64,000 nt of DNA from the NCBI GenBank assembly GCA_033439295.1, contig JAVTLE010000008.1, positions 930,001 to 994,000 of the forward strand. The letters are read 5' to 3'. Positions 35,701-45,615 of this stretch are shown piece after piece. A program made the position numbers and the translations under genes. The notes under the pieces were generated by a model. That model saw only the letters and a program-made list of their open reading frames with translations. It did not search any database and was not told where the DNA came from. The stretch's first letter is position 1; each line of letters begins with the position of its first letter. The DNA is from Deuterostichococcus epilithicus (Eukaryota; Chlorophyta; Trebouxiophyceae; Prasiolales; Stichococcaceae).

Positions 35701-38700
35701 CGCGCAGAAATCATCATCATCACGCGGCTGATACCGGAGGCCCAGGGCACCACCTGCGACCAGGTGACAGCATCAGTTGTGCATCAGTGTCATTGGACTC
35801 TCAACGTATGGAGCTTGGCATATGATGCTCAATCCTCATGGGACGGCCCAGTTGAACCAGCCTTTTGATTGCAGCGCATCGAGAAGATCAACAACACCAA
35901 GCACTGCACCATCCTGCGCGTTCCCTTCCGCAACGGCGAGTGAGTGCCCTTGTTCGACATTCCTTTCGGTCCCTGCACGCAAAGCGTCGTGTCTGCCATC
36001 TGCCATTCAAAATGGGTGACTGACTTCCCCTGCAAATCTGTGTGCTGTGGGCCCCTCGCAGCAAGGTCCTCAAGCGCTGGGTCAGCCGCTTTGACGTGTG
36101 GCCCTACCTAGAGACGTTCACCATCGATGTCGCACACGAGCTGCGGGCGGCACTGGGCACCAAGGTCGGATTCACCTTTTTGCCGCAGTGTTGCTGCGCA
36201 GTACATGCTGTTGCACTTCTTTTGCAGCACATGCAGCATCTGCAGAGCAAGAGAGTTTATATGTTTAATAGATACCACTATTGTTATATAATTATTTTAT
36301 CACCACTCTGTGGCTTCATGTGCAGCCTGACTTCATCATCGGGAACTACAGCGATGGCAACATGGTGAGAGATTATACCACTGTGATATATATACCACTA
36401 TCATCTAATTTAACAACCACTATGATCTAATTTAACTACTATCTTCTAGGTAGCGTCGCTGCTGTCGCATTACATGGGCGTCACGCAGTGCAACATCGCG
36501 CACGCGCTGGAGAAGACGAAGTACCAGGATGCGGACATTCACTGGTAGCGCGTCCTTTCTCATCTGGACTCTGATTCTGGGTTGCAAAGTATCAGCAGTT
36601 ACTCCTTGTGTCCGGCAAGTTTGTGGGACGCCAATGCTGACAGGCGCCGCTTGATGTGCGCAGGAAGAGGATGCAGAAGGACTACCACTTCTCTGCACAG
36701 GTGATTGGAGCAGTGTGATGCAAGGGTGTGTCAGTGTACCAGCTCCCAGCAATGATGTTGACCGTCATCGTCATTGGAAGCGATGTGAATGAAGAAGACA
36801 ACTTTGGGAGGAGGAGATTGAGCTGATACTGGCTGACGCCTCCTTTCATTTGTGGGTGCTTTATGCCCGCAGTTCACTGCAGACCTCATCTCGATGAACA
36901 CTGCAGATTTCATCATCTCCAGCACATATCGTGCGTCTTTTGCACGGGTTCCCGTGATTCCATCGGCTGCTGGTTTTTCAGCAGCCGCTGCCATAATCAA
37001 TACCGGTTTTTCAGATTGACGCCGTCAGACCATATGCCAGTAGTGCGCTCGTCTGCCGACACTACGGTGCATATGTGTTTGCTGCAGAGGAGATTGCGGG
37101 CGTGAAGGGCGGGGTGGCGGGACAGTACGAGAGCCACCAGAGCTTCACCATGCCAGGCCTCTACCGCGTTGTCAAGGTGACTTCGTGCTCGAAAACACAT
37201 TCGCCACCAGAGATGTCGCCAGAGCCACCCGGACTTTTGTTCTGTGCGTCTTACTTGGTGGCGGTGTTCCTGACGGGAGCAGGGTACAGGCAGTCGAGCC
37301 TGGCTCGGCGATGCCAGTAGAAAAGCTCATGACTGATATACCCATATCTTTGCGCAGGGCATCGATGTGTTCGACAGCAAGTTCAACATCGTCAGCCCTG
37401 GTGCGGACCAGGACATCTACTTCCCAAGGTGATCCTTACGATGACTTCGTTTGTAAAGCAACATGCACACAACCTGTTCAGGGGTCTTGCGCTCCACACT
37501 GTCTGACGCGCTGCTGCGTGCTGCGTGCTCTCGAGTCCGCTTCACTGCCGGAGGGCGTCGCGACCACATGACACTGCAATTCACACATGCTCCGCCACCG
37601 CGTGCAGCGATCAGCACGACAAGAGACTGAAGCACTTTCACGAGGAGCTGGAGGAGATGCTGTACGGTGTGCGCTGCACACTGAACACTGAGTGTTGACA
37701 CTGCGAGCACTGCTGGGCACAAATGCAAGGCATATAACAGTGCTGCCGCACCGACATGTTTGCATGGTGAGCTGTGATGGCGCTGGGCACGACCATTTGA
37801 TGTACAACAGTGCTTGCTGAACGCTTTCAGCTGCTGACTTTTTAGGCGACAAGGAGTCCGACGACTTCGCCAAAGGCGTCCTCAAGGTGCGACTCGCTAG
37901 AGGGCCACATGCCTGTCTGCCAGCCACACGGAAGCCTCGTGCAGCAGCAGGCATAAGTTCAACATGTATCTTGCGCCTCCCTGCAGCAGCAGGCAGCGCC
38001 TGGAAACCATCCTTTTCCTGCATTTCTCGCGCGCGCGCAGGACGAGAAGAAGCCCATCATCAGTAGGTCATTCCTCAGACTATCATAACTGATAGATATA
38101 GGACAGCGTCAGGCTGCGATCTATGGTTCAACATGCGCAGGACAAGAAGAAGCCGGTCATCTTCACCATGGCAAGGTTGGACCGCGTCAAGAACCTGACG
38201 GGCCTCGTGGAGCTGTTCGCCAAGTGCGACCGCCTGCGCAAGGTTGCCAACCTGGTGTTTGTCGGCGGCGTCATCGACCCTGCCAACTCGGGCGACAGGC
38301 ATGCCCTTCTGGCTGGCCCTGAAACCTTTGCAGCTGCCGCCCGCTGCGGGGTCTCTGTCCGGTGCTGTGATCGGGGCGCTCACGCAGGCACCGCCTGCTT
38401 TTCCTGACCCAGCGGCTGCAGTGGTCTGCCCGTGACGCCCGAAGAGCCCAGCTCAGCGCTGCGTTGTGACGGTGCCTGCCCAGCTGTCGTGTCTCACTCC
38501 TGCGCGGCGTGCTGCGCAGGGAGGAGAAGGACCAGTGCGAGCTGGTGCACAAGCTTATCGAGGAGCACGGCCTGGACGGCGACTACCGCTGGCTTGTGCG
38601 CCTTCTCGCCTTTTCAGATATTTTGCATCTGCTGGTTCAGCGCCTTGTGGCTGTTTTGTTGCTGTCACTGGTCTCGTTTTCATATGTGGTTGTGGGGTCT

Positions 38701-40419
38701 TGCGGTTTGCCCTGGAGGTCAAGACTGGTTGACCGACAAGCAGCAATCGCAGCTAATGCCGGCAGATGCTGAGCACTGCCCTACAAGCGGACACCACTCA
38801 GAGTCTCGCTCGTCGCATCCACATATGCCACCCACGCACCTGCATATAGTGTTGTGACGTTGCGGGTGCGATCTTCGACTGTGCAGGTGGCCCAGAAAGA
38901 CCGAGTCAAAAATGGCGAGCTGTACCGGTACATCGCCGACAACCACGGATGTTTTTGCCAGCCCGCGAAGTACGAAGCCTTCGGCCTGACGGTGAGACGC
39001 GCGCCACATCACGGGTGCACATGCTCGCCGCGTGGCCTGTCTCAGGGCTGTGCCGCATTCACTGCGGTATGACTGCCCTGCAGATCCTGCCTCCACACCT
39101 CGGTGTCAAGGTGCAGCGCTGACCACCCTCCAGCTCGAGCTTCTACGGGAAAGATTGCGATATTTGCTGGTACCAGGTCATCGAGGCGATGAACTGCGGC
39201 CTGCCAACGTTCGCCACCATCCACGGCGGCCCCAGCGAGATCATCGTGGTGCGCCAGGCGACGCTGCATGTGCCGCTCTGCTCTGTTGGCGCTGCAGAAA
39301 TTGCACGTGTTTCTTCACTGAACGTGTATGATTTCACTGGATGTGCATTTGCCGGGACAGCGGCACTGTTGTGCATGACAAGGACCTGGACTGTGTTGTG
39401 GCTTCGATGTGCATGTGAAATTTGGAGTCTTGAAATGCACAGGACGGCAAGAGCGGCTTCCACATCGACCCGTACCATGGGGCCGAGGCGGCGGACAAGA
39501 TGGCAGCCTTCTTCGAGCGCTGCCAGGAGGAGAAAGACTACTGGGACACCATCTCGCAGGGTAGGCTTGATGTGATACAGGCAGGAGCCTCTGGTGCTTG
39601 GTGCTGGTGCTAGCTGGCATGCTGCAAGCCATCTTGACTGTGTGGGCCTGCTGGCTGACTATCACAGCCATTGCAGATCACGCCCAGATCAACAGACACC
39701 TGATTCGACCATGGCCTGTTGTGTGTGCGCAGAGGGCCTGAAGCGCATCTATGAGAATTATACTTGGGAGATATATGCGCACCGGCTGTTAGATCTCAGC
39801 CGCATTTACTCCTTCTGGAAGGTATGCGAAGGAAGATATGCCTTCACGCGTTGTTTTCTGGGATGCGGAGCACATGAAGTGATCTTCCCTTGCGTTGATC
39901 GTGAACCAAAACCATCGCTGACTGCTCTGGACTCTGACGCTCGCAGTACGTGTCCAAATTCGACCGCCGCGAGACGCAGCGGTATCTGTCCATGTTCTAC
40001 CACTTCAAGCTGCGGTGCACGCTTTGCATCCGACCCGTGATGCAGTGATATTGCGATGCCTGCCTGCAAATTGCTGGTGTCCTGACCACAACCACCTGCA
40101 GCCTTGAACGTCTGCTTAAGAGCCCAGCTGCGCTGTCGCTGATCCTGTCATGCATTTCCCATAGGCCGCTCATCAAGATGGTGCCCATGACCGATGACGA
40201 GGTGTGCGTCCCTCCACCTGCTCAACATCAAACGTGCCTGTGTGACAAGCAGTCCGCCTTGACTCAAGTGTTCCGTCTCAGACCCAGCCAGCTGTCAGCC
40301 CAACTGGTGTTCAGCACAGGCGCAGCACTCTGGCTCTCATTTTGTTCTCATGGTGTCCTTGATAGGCAAAGGAGGACGCTCCGCCGACCAGCCAGGATGC
40401 GAAGAGTGGCTTCGCTTGA
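32733..40419 (+). CDS. SUS: Sucrose synthase (plant type, GT4 family)
   Basis: This enzyme catalyses the reversible reaction sucrose + UDP = UDP-glucose + fructose in the cytosol. About 30 small exons cover 7.7 kb. The proposed exon 1 (32733-32766, [11 protein letters not shown]) joins in phase to 33094 ([20 protein letters not shown]), but this start is only moderately sure. Landmarks follow in order: [15 protein letters not shown] (33460), [20 protein letters not shown] (34280), [20 protein letters not shown] (35440), WISRF-like [20 protein letters not shown] (36075), [10 protein letters not shown] (36334), [19 protein letters not shown] (36490), [17 protein letters not shown] (37130), [20 protein letters not shown] (38162), [11 protein letters not shown] (38920), [20 protein letters not shown] and [20 protein letters not shown] (39450). 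The catalytic EX7E motif (EAFGLTVIE) is intact across an intron. The stop at 40417-40419 follows DAKSGFA. An exon-like decoy lies at 38041. Confidence 0.94.
36240..36450. repeat. AT-rich introns with shared repeats flanking a 39-bp exon of sucrose synthase
   Basis: Both introns around the short exon encoding [13 protein letters not shown] (about 36326-36364) are strikingly AT-rich compared with the rest of the gene. They share ataccactat; the second has near-copies of accactatcatctaattta in tandem. The similarity suggests local duplication or a small AT-rich insertion. Confidence 0.6.
38031..38175 (+). repeat. Duplicated exon start (decoy 3' splice site) in sucrose synthase
   Basis: Two near-copies of gcgcaggacnagaagaagcc lie about 105 bases apart. 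The second (from 38141) opens the true exon, [15 protein letters not shown]. The first (from 38041) would read [15 protein letters not shown] and then stop, so its use should abolish the protein. Confidence 0.75.
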
Positions 40420-41402
40420 AGGGGTGGTTGTCGACTCCAAGAGGTGCCGACTCAGCCATGACAGCCGTGCAGCATGCGTCGTGCACGGCCAGCATGGCCT
40501 GCGGGGTCGCGAAGCTCTCGATAGAAGTACCTACTAGAACATGCATGAGATTTTGTTGGTTGGGCGTCAATTCTATGGGTTTAGCGTTGCTGCCAACGAA
40601 CAGATGCCGCACTGACATTGGGTCAGCCGGGGTGGGTGTGTGGATTGGTCCATGTCAGACTTTGTTCGTGCATGTTTCGTTCTGCGGGTGAACGAAGCTC
40701 TTTCAGCATTGGATCGGCATTGCTCTTGATCAGCATGGCGCTCGAGAGCCAACGGCGACGCACATGAGCGCTGTGGGTGGATGTCCTTGTCTTCTCGGGC
40801 GGGCCATGCGAACGCAATTCTTTCGGGCCTTGTCAAATTTGCTTTACCTCTGTAATTCATGTTCACCTCTCATGCAGCCCGTCTCTTCCACCTCAAAACC
40901 CTTCTGCTGCTGCAAGTAATTTCTAGGATGCACTGGAATGTTCATGCACTTCGCACATCACACTTTTCCTATTGATTCAGTCGTTCTCGTTACCTCAACA
41001 CTTCTGTCTCGTACTGGCTTGGGGGCCATTGCAAAGCACGCGGGTAGTCGAACAGCCAATCTTCCAGCAAATCGTCGACAGTCGTGTGCCAGCTCACCAG
41101 TCCCTCCCTCTGGTCAACCTCGTATGGGCAGGACAATTCTTCTGATGACAGCGCTCATGTTCTCGACACTCCCAACAGGCAGGACTGCAATCAAGCATGC
41201 GCTTCCGCGCCCAGGCTGCACCAGCATATCGCACATGTATACATCCTGTATAGGGCATTAACAGCGTAATGAACGGTTCAGACCAACGAAAGATTCTTCA
41301 GCATTGCCTGCAGGCCTGGCGGCTTCCGCAGCAGTACAGGCGCCGCACCAGCAGCAAAGCGGCCTCACATCGCTGCTTGATTTTCGGCAGCGGCTCAGTG
41401 GC
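40420..41402. other. Intergenic between sucrose synthase and the OTU protease
   Basis: Nearly 1 kb without a recognisable gene. TGTAA at 40851-40855 could serve sucrose synthase, though 432 bases past the stop is far. An upstream exon of the OTU gene may lie here: a 3' splice-like cattgcctgcag ends at about 41312, followed by open frame into the OTU exon. Confidence 0.45.
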
Positions 41403-42061
41403 ATGGCCCAGCAGCCGGTCAGGGCGCTCTCGCGCGCTTTTGCAGCAGTTGGACCGAATATTTGCCGGGCGCAGCAGGACCAGCAGCAGCCAGCATCTGC
41501 TGTCCAGCGGATGAAGGGGGATGGCCGCTGCCTCTTCCGAGCACTGGCGCAAGGGGACCACCAGCTGCGGCATGGCGCGCAGCTGCCGGCGGAGCAGGAG
41601 ACCAGCAGAGCTGACGACCTCAGGCAGCAGGTACAGGCTTTGCAATCAGTTCGTTGCAGTCTACGAGTCTGGGTGTCATCATGCACACCGCATGCATCTC
41701 ATACCACAGCAAACCTTAGGCTGACCCTGCTTCTGCTTGACATTATTGCCTGTAGATCTGCGATGAACTTGTGGTGCGGAAGGACAACATCTCACCCTTC
41801 ATCGACGAGGATTTCGACGGCTATGTTGCGAACATGCGGAAAGTGTGGACGTGGGGCGGAGAGCCAGAGCTGTCGGTGGCGCCAGCCCTACTGCAGCGGC
41901 CGGTGAGGGTGTACGACACAGCAGCAAACCCCATCTCGCAGTATGAGCCAGCCGAAATGGATAGCCGGAGCAGTCCCAGCCTTGCACTGCTCTTCCACGG
42001 CGCAGGCCATTATGATCTGATATCGCAACTATTGCCGCCGCAGCTGAATTCGAAGCTCTGA
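41403..42061 (+). CDS. OTU-family cysteine protease (deubiquitinase)
   Basis: OTU proteases remove ubiquitin from substrates. Two exons are clear: up to 41630 and 41756-42061. The first in-frame ATG is at 41403 (MAQQPVRALSRAFAAVGPNI), but the frame is open further upstream, so an earlier exon adding a targeting sequence is possible. The catalytic Asp/Cys motif is MKGDGRCLFRALAQG. The distal block NISPFIDEDFDGYVANMRKV with WGGEPELSVAPALLQRPVRV matches the plant OTU group that includes Arabidopsis At3g57810. The catalytic His motif is ALLFHGAGHYDLI near the C-terminus. The stop at 42059-42061 follows PPQLNSKL. From 41403 the product is about 177 residues, close to one bare OTU domain. The gene converges on the CWC16-like gene with 319 bp between the stops. 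Confidence 0.88.
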
Positions 42062-42285
42062 ACAAATGACAACCGAAAAGAAGAGGATGCAGTATGCACA
42101 GGCCAGCTTGACATACCTTGTTGTGATTTTCGATATGTGTCACGAGTGTGCATGAAGTCGAGTCGGATGACGATAGAGCAACCTCATTAGTTAACGTTGA
42201 GGTCGAACCCAAACCACTCAACGACCCACAACGCTGCCAAATTACACCATGTGCTGGCGAATAAACCAAGCTGCGCAAAAGCAGA

Positions 42286-42309
42286 ACACACACACACACA
42301 CACACACAC
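42286..42309. repeat. (AC)12 microsatellite
   Basis: A perfect dinucleotide run in the 3' intergenic gap between the convergent OTU and CWC16-like genes. It is likely length-variable. No function is visible. Confidence 0.95.
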
Positions 42310-42331
42310 CTATTTACCTACTGTACCTATG

Positions 42332-42336
42332 TTACA
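42332..42336 (-). terminator. Candidate TGTAA poly(A) signal of the CWC16-like gene
   Basis: TTACA on the plus strand reads TGTAA on the minus strand, 45 bases past the stop at 42381. A second copy lies at 42242-42246. Confidence 0.55.
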
Positions 42337-42380
42337 AGTAGAGACTCGGCTACTTTACAGAGCCCACTCAGCGGCAGCTG

Positions 42381-44463
42381 TCATGTGGGGTTGGACAGCC
42401 CCAGTTTGACGCCGAGAGTGAGGAGACGACGCGCTTTCACAGCCGTCTGCTTCTTCGCCCTGCCGCCGCCAACTGCTGCCGCTCTGCTGCCCCGCCCGTC
42501 GCTGGCTGAGCCTGCGCCGCCGCCGCCGCCGCCGCCGCCGCTGCGCTTTATCGCTGTGGAGCTGACTGCCAGCCTGCTGCCCGCTGCTGGCGGCCGCCGC
42601 GCGGAGGACTGCACCCGCGACTTCGCCGCCGCGGCCCTGCCCGGGAGCGCCGCGAAGATGTCGCCGCCCTGTATCCGCTGCCGCAGCGCCGCCTGCGCCC
42701 GTTCGTGCGCCCGGTCGTCGCCGAATGTCATGAGGGACGCCAGCCGCGCGTCTTCTGCCGACTCTGGCACCAGAGGCACACTGTCTGGCAGCCCCAGCGC
42801 CTGCCGCCGCGCGTCTGTCGCCTTCGCCTCCTTCCTCCGCTCCCTGTTGCGCAGCGCGGCGCAGCGCCATATGAGCTCAGGAAACACATGGCTGCAGGCT
42901 GTCGATGCAGGCCTTTCACCAGCTGCTCCTTTCCTCAACCAGTGCCCACACCTCCGAAAGGTGGCAGCTCCTTGAGTTCCAGGCCTCCGCAGTCAGTGCA
43001 ATGATCTAGATGCAGAGACAGAGGGAAACTTGCTGTCGGTGGCCACGGCAGCGCATGGCAGCTCAGTCGGCGTCTGCACCAAGGTGTCGGCCCCGAATTC
43101 TGTCTTGTCGAGGACCAGACACCCCAGGACACGCGAACGCGGGCGAGACAGTGCCTGTACTGTATGCCACGGCGCAGCAGCTTCTTCTTCCAGGAGACAG
43201 CGACCTCATTGCATGGTGCAGCGCAGCAGCTTGTTGACACCATGATCGTCACCAGTTTCGTGGCATCATGTGCATGAGATATAGCGAACCCACTGCCTGG
43301 CGCAGCACAGCAGCTAGTGCATGCGAGCCGACACCCACCGCATGGCACGGCGCAGCAGCTTGTTGGTGGCATAGTCGTCGCCATGCTTGAGGGCGCTGTC
43401 AGAGTACAGCTGCGTCAGGCGCTGCCGGCTGTCGCGCCCCCGCGCCACGTCCTCGTTCCCGTGCTCCAGCTTGTAGAAGGGGTCGTCCAGCTTGGGACGG
43501 TCCGCCGAATCCGGCAGCTCCATTGTCTCCGCGTCCGCCGCCGTCCACGTCTCCTCCTGCGTGGGGTGATTGGGCAGTGGAGGCAGGAACGAGGAAGGGG
43601 GATCCGGGCAGAAGAGGGCGAGGCGTCAGCCTGCTCAGGTAGCGTTGAGACTTCTGATGGCACTGCCGCACTGCACCTACGCCCTGTGTGTAGGCAGGCG
43701 GTGCGTTGCATAGAACAAAGACAACGTCGTATGCGCTCCTGAACCGTGGCTCAGAGTGCACTTTAGACAGAGAGCGAATGCAGCGCAGCAGCGCACCTTC
43801 TGTTTGGCGCCGGAGACAATGATGTAGCGGGCGTTCTTGGGGTCGGTGTGGATCTCGATCTTGTTCTGGCAGCAGGGTGTGGTCATGCGGAAGCTCCATA
43901 TCTTGGTGGAGTGGTAGTTGCCGATCGCCTGCACAGCACAAAGGACGGGAGCTCTGACTGCTTCCAGCCACCGTCGGCTGCAGTAATTCTCATCTGGCCA
44001 GCAGATGAAGCAAGAAGGCAGAAACTCGACAGCAGAGCAAGCGACACAAGTATTGCATGGACCACTGCAACACGTACACACCTTCTTCTCCGCATTGAAG
44101 CGCACGCCCTTGCCGATGAGGTGATTGCACTTGCCGCACCACACGTTGAAGGGCATCTCGAAGCGGATGATAAGGATGCCCTCGCCCAGCTTCTTGGCGC
44201 GGTCCCGCAGGGGGTGCTGCCCATTGAACTGCGCGTCCGATCACAGAGGCTTTGGGTGGCATACTTGACACTGAGTCTTGCGTGCCAAGACTTTTGTAAC
44301 CGCTGCTGCACATGCCAAAGCAAACAAGCATGCTTCAGGCCGACTGGCGCGAAGCAGCGATACGAGACTTGAGTGCACTCACCTTGTTAAGGCTGCCCTT
44401 GGAGGGGTCATACTGCGGCGGGTAGTAGAAGTTGTCAGCTCGCGCCGCCGCCAGGGAGCTCAT
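42381..44463 (-). CDS. CWC16: CWC16 family splicing factor (CCDC130/YJU2B type)
   Basis: Members of this family (Yju2, Saf4, CCDC94, CCDC130) associate with the catalytic spliceosome. The start is the ATG at 44463 (MSSLAAARADNFYYPPQYDP). Five exons follow: about 44463-44390; 44225-44080 with GILIIRFEMPFNVWCGKCNH and IGKGVRFNAEKK; 43925-43800 with IGNYHSTKIWSFRMTTPCCQ and KIEIHTDPKNARYIIVSGAK; 43560-43320 with KLDDPFYKLEHGNEDVARGR and DYATNKLLRRAMR; and 42870-42381. The CGKC and CC cysteines form the family's zinc site. The LEHG and LRR blocks fit CCDC130 better than YJU2/CCDC94. The final exon is Ala/Gly/Arg-rich with a poly-Gly run from a (CGC)n repeat and ends KARRLLTLGVKLGLSNPT, likely basic and disordered. 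Confidence 0.92.
42515..42541. repeat. (CGC)9 trinucleotide run in the CWC16-like gene
   Basis: A perfect triplet run encodes poly-Gly in the C-terminal region on the minus strand, the same kind of repeat as in the EXO1 tail. Confidence 0.9.
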
Positions 44464-45615
44464 GGCTGCTCGCTCTGCGTCGGCGCGGCTGCGCTCCTCG
44501 AGCCCTCAAGCAGGCTGTGCTCCTCGCAGAAGTAGGGCTCTGCCGCTGGCCGCGGCGTGGGCCGCGGGGCGCTCGCACCTGGGCAGTGCGCTCTCCGCTG
44601 CGGCAGGCTCTGGTATCTGGTGGTCCCAACCTCCCTTCACCAGGATTGATGACTTAAAAGAATGGTGTAAGGTCTTAGCATCGCTTGCGTTCTCCAGCAG
44701 AATAGCTCCAATGCTCTTGTGACTGAAAGCTGGTGTGCCGAGGCGAAACTTCTACGCCACGTCGTGAAAGCGAGTCAAGGTTCGGTGGATTTGAATGACA
44801 GAGTCTGAGGTCGGGTCTGCGCAAAATCAACCAGTCTTCGCTCTTAGAAAGTTTTCGCCTTGGCCAAGGGATGTGGAAAGTTCTGCAGCGATAACGAGGT
44901 TCGGGAAGCTGCTCGGTTGCCACTAGTGCAGGTGCAGGGCGCCCATGTACCGATTCACTGCGATTGGCGCTCCAAGATACTTGCAAGGTGTGTTGTGTGA
45001 AGAAGGCAGATCAACTTTACTGAGGTAGCGCCTGCTGCTTCGAGTCGCTTGTTTAGATTGAAACGACTATCAGTCATCTGACGAACTGCTCGGCGGCGAC
45101 ATAGGTTGCATTCAGCAGGTCAACAATGATCTGCAGCGATAGACGGGGAGGCTTTTGTGCCGTTGGTAGAGGCGCTTTAACGCTCTGCTGACGGTGACAA
45201 GAGACAGCAAGGCGAAGCGACCACTTTGCAGCGACTGTCGCCTCGCTCTCCATGACCGCTTCCGGGTGATCTCAAGTAGATCGCAACCATGTCAGCTTAC
45301 AGCTGTCGAATGCCCCGCCGGCATGGCATCCAACCTGCTGCGGCGCCGCGGTGCGGGTCACGCCTGGCAATTCACGGCTCGGCAGCCACGGCGCCGGCAC
45401 AGCCTACAGCACATCACATATGTCTCGCTTCGCTGGGTCAGAGGCCTACTTGCTGCACCAGCTTCAAGCTCGGACGACCGGCAGCGCCACCACAGCCCGG
45501 CTTGTTGTGGCGGACGCGGCTGCGGCGCACGGCGGTCCGTTCACAGCTAACAGAGACAGAGCGGAACTCGCAGCTGGGGTCGCCGCCCCCGTCAAAAGGC
45601 ACTCGCGGCGGCGCA
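44464..45615. promoter_or_regulatory. Divergent upstream region between CWC16-like gene and Ca2+-ATPase
   Basis: A 1.15 kb gap between divergent start codons. No exon with family similarity was recognised. A non-coding 5' exon of the ATPase gene could lie in the right half. Confidence 0.5.

Noticed and set aside
42286-42309. (AC)12 as a functional Z-DNA or insulator element
   Set aside because: It is a simple microsatellite in a 3' intergenic gap; nothing in the sequence supports a function.
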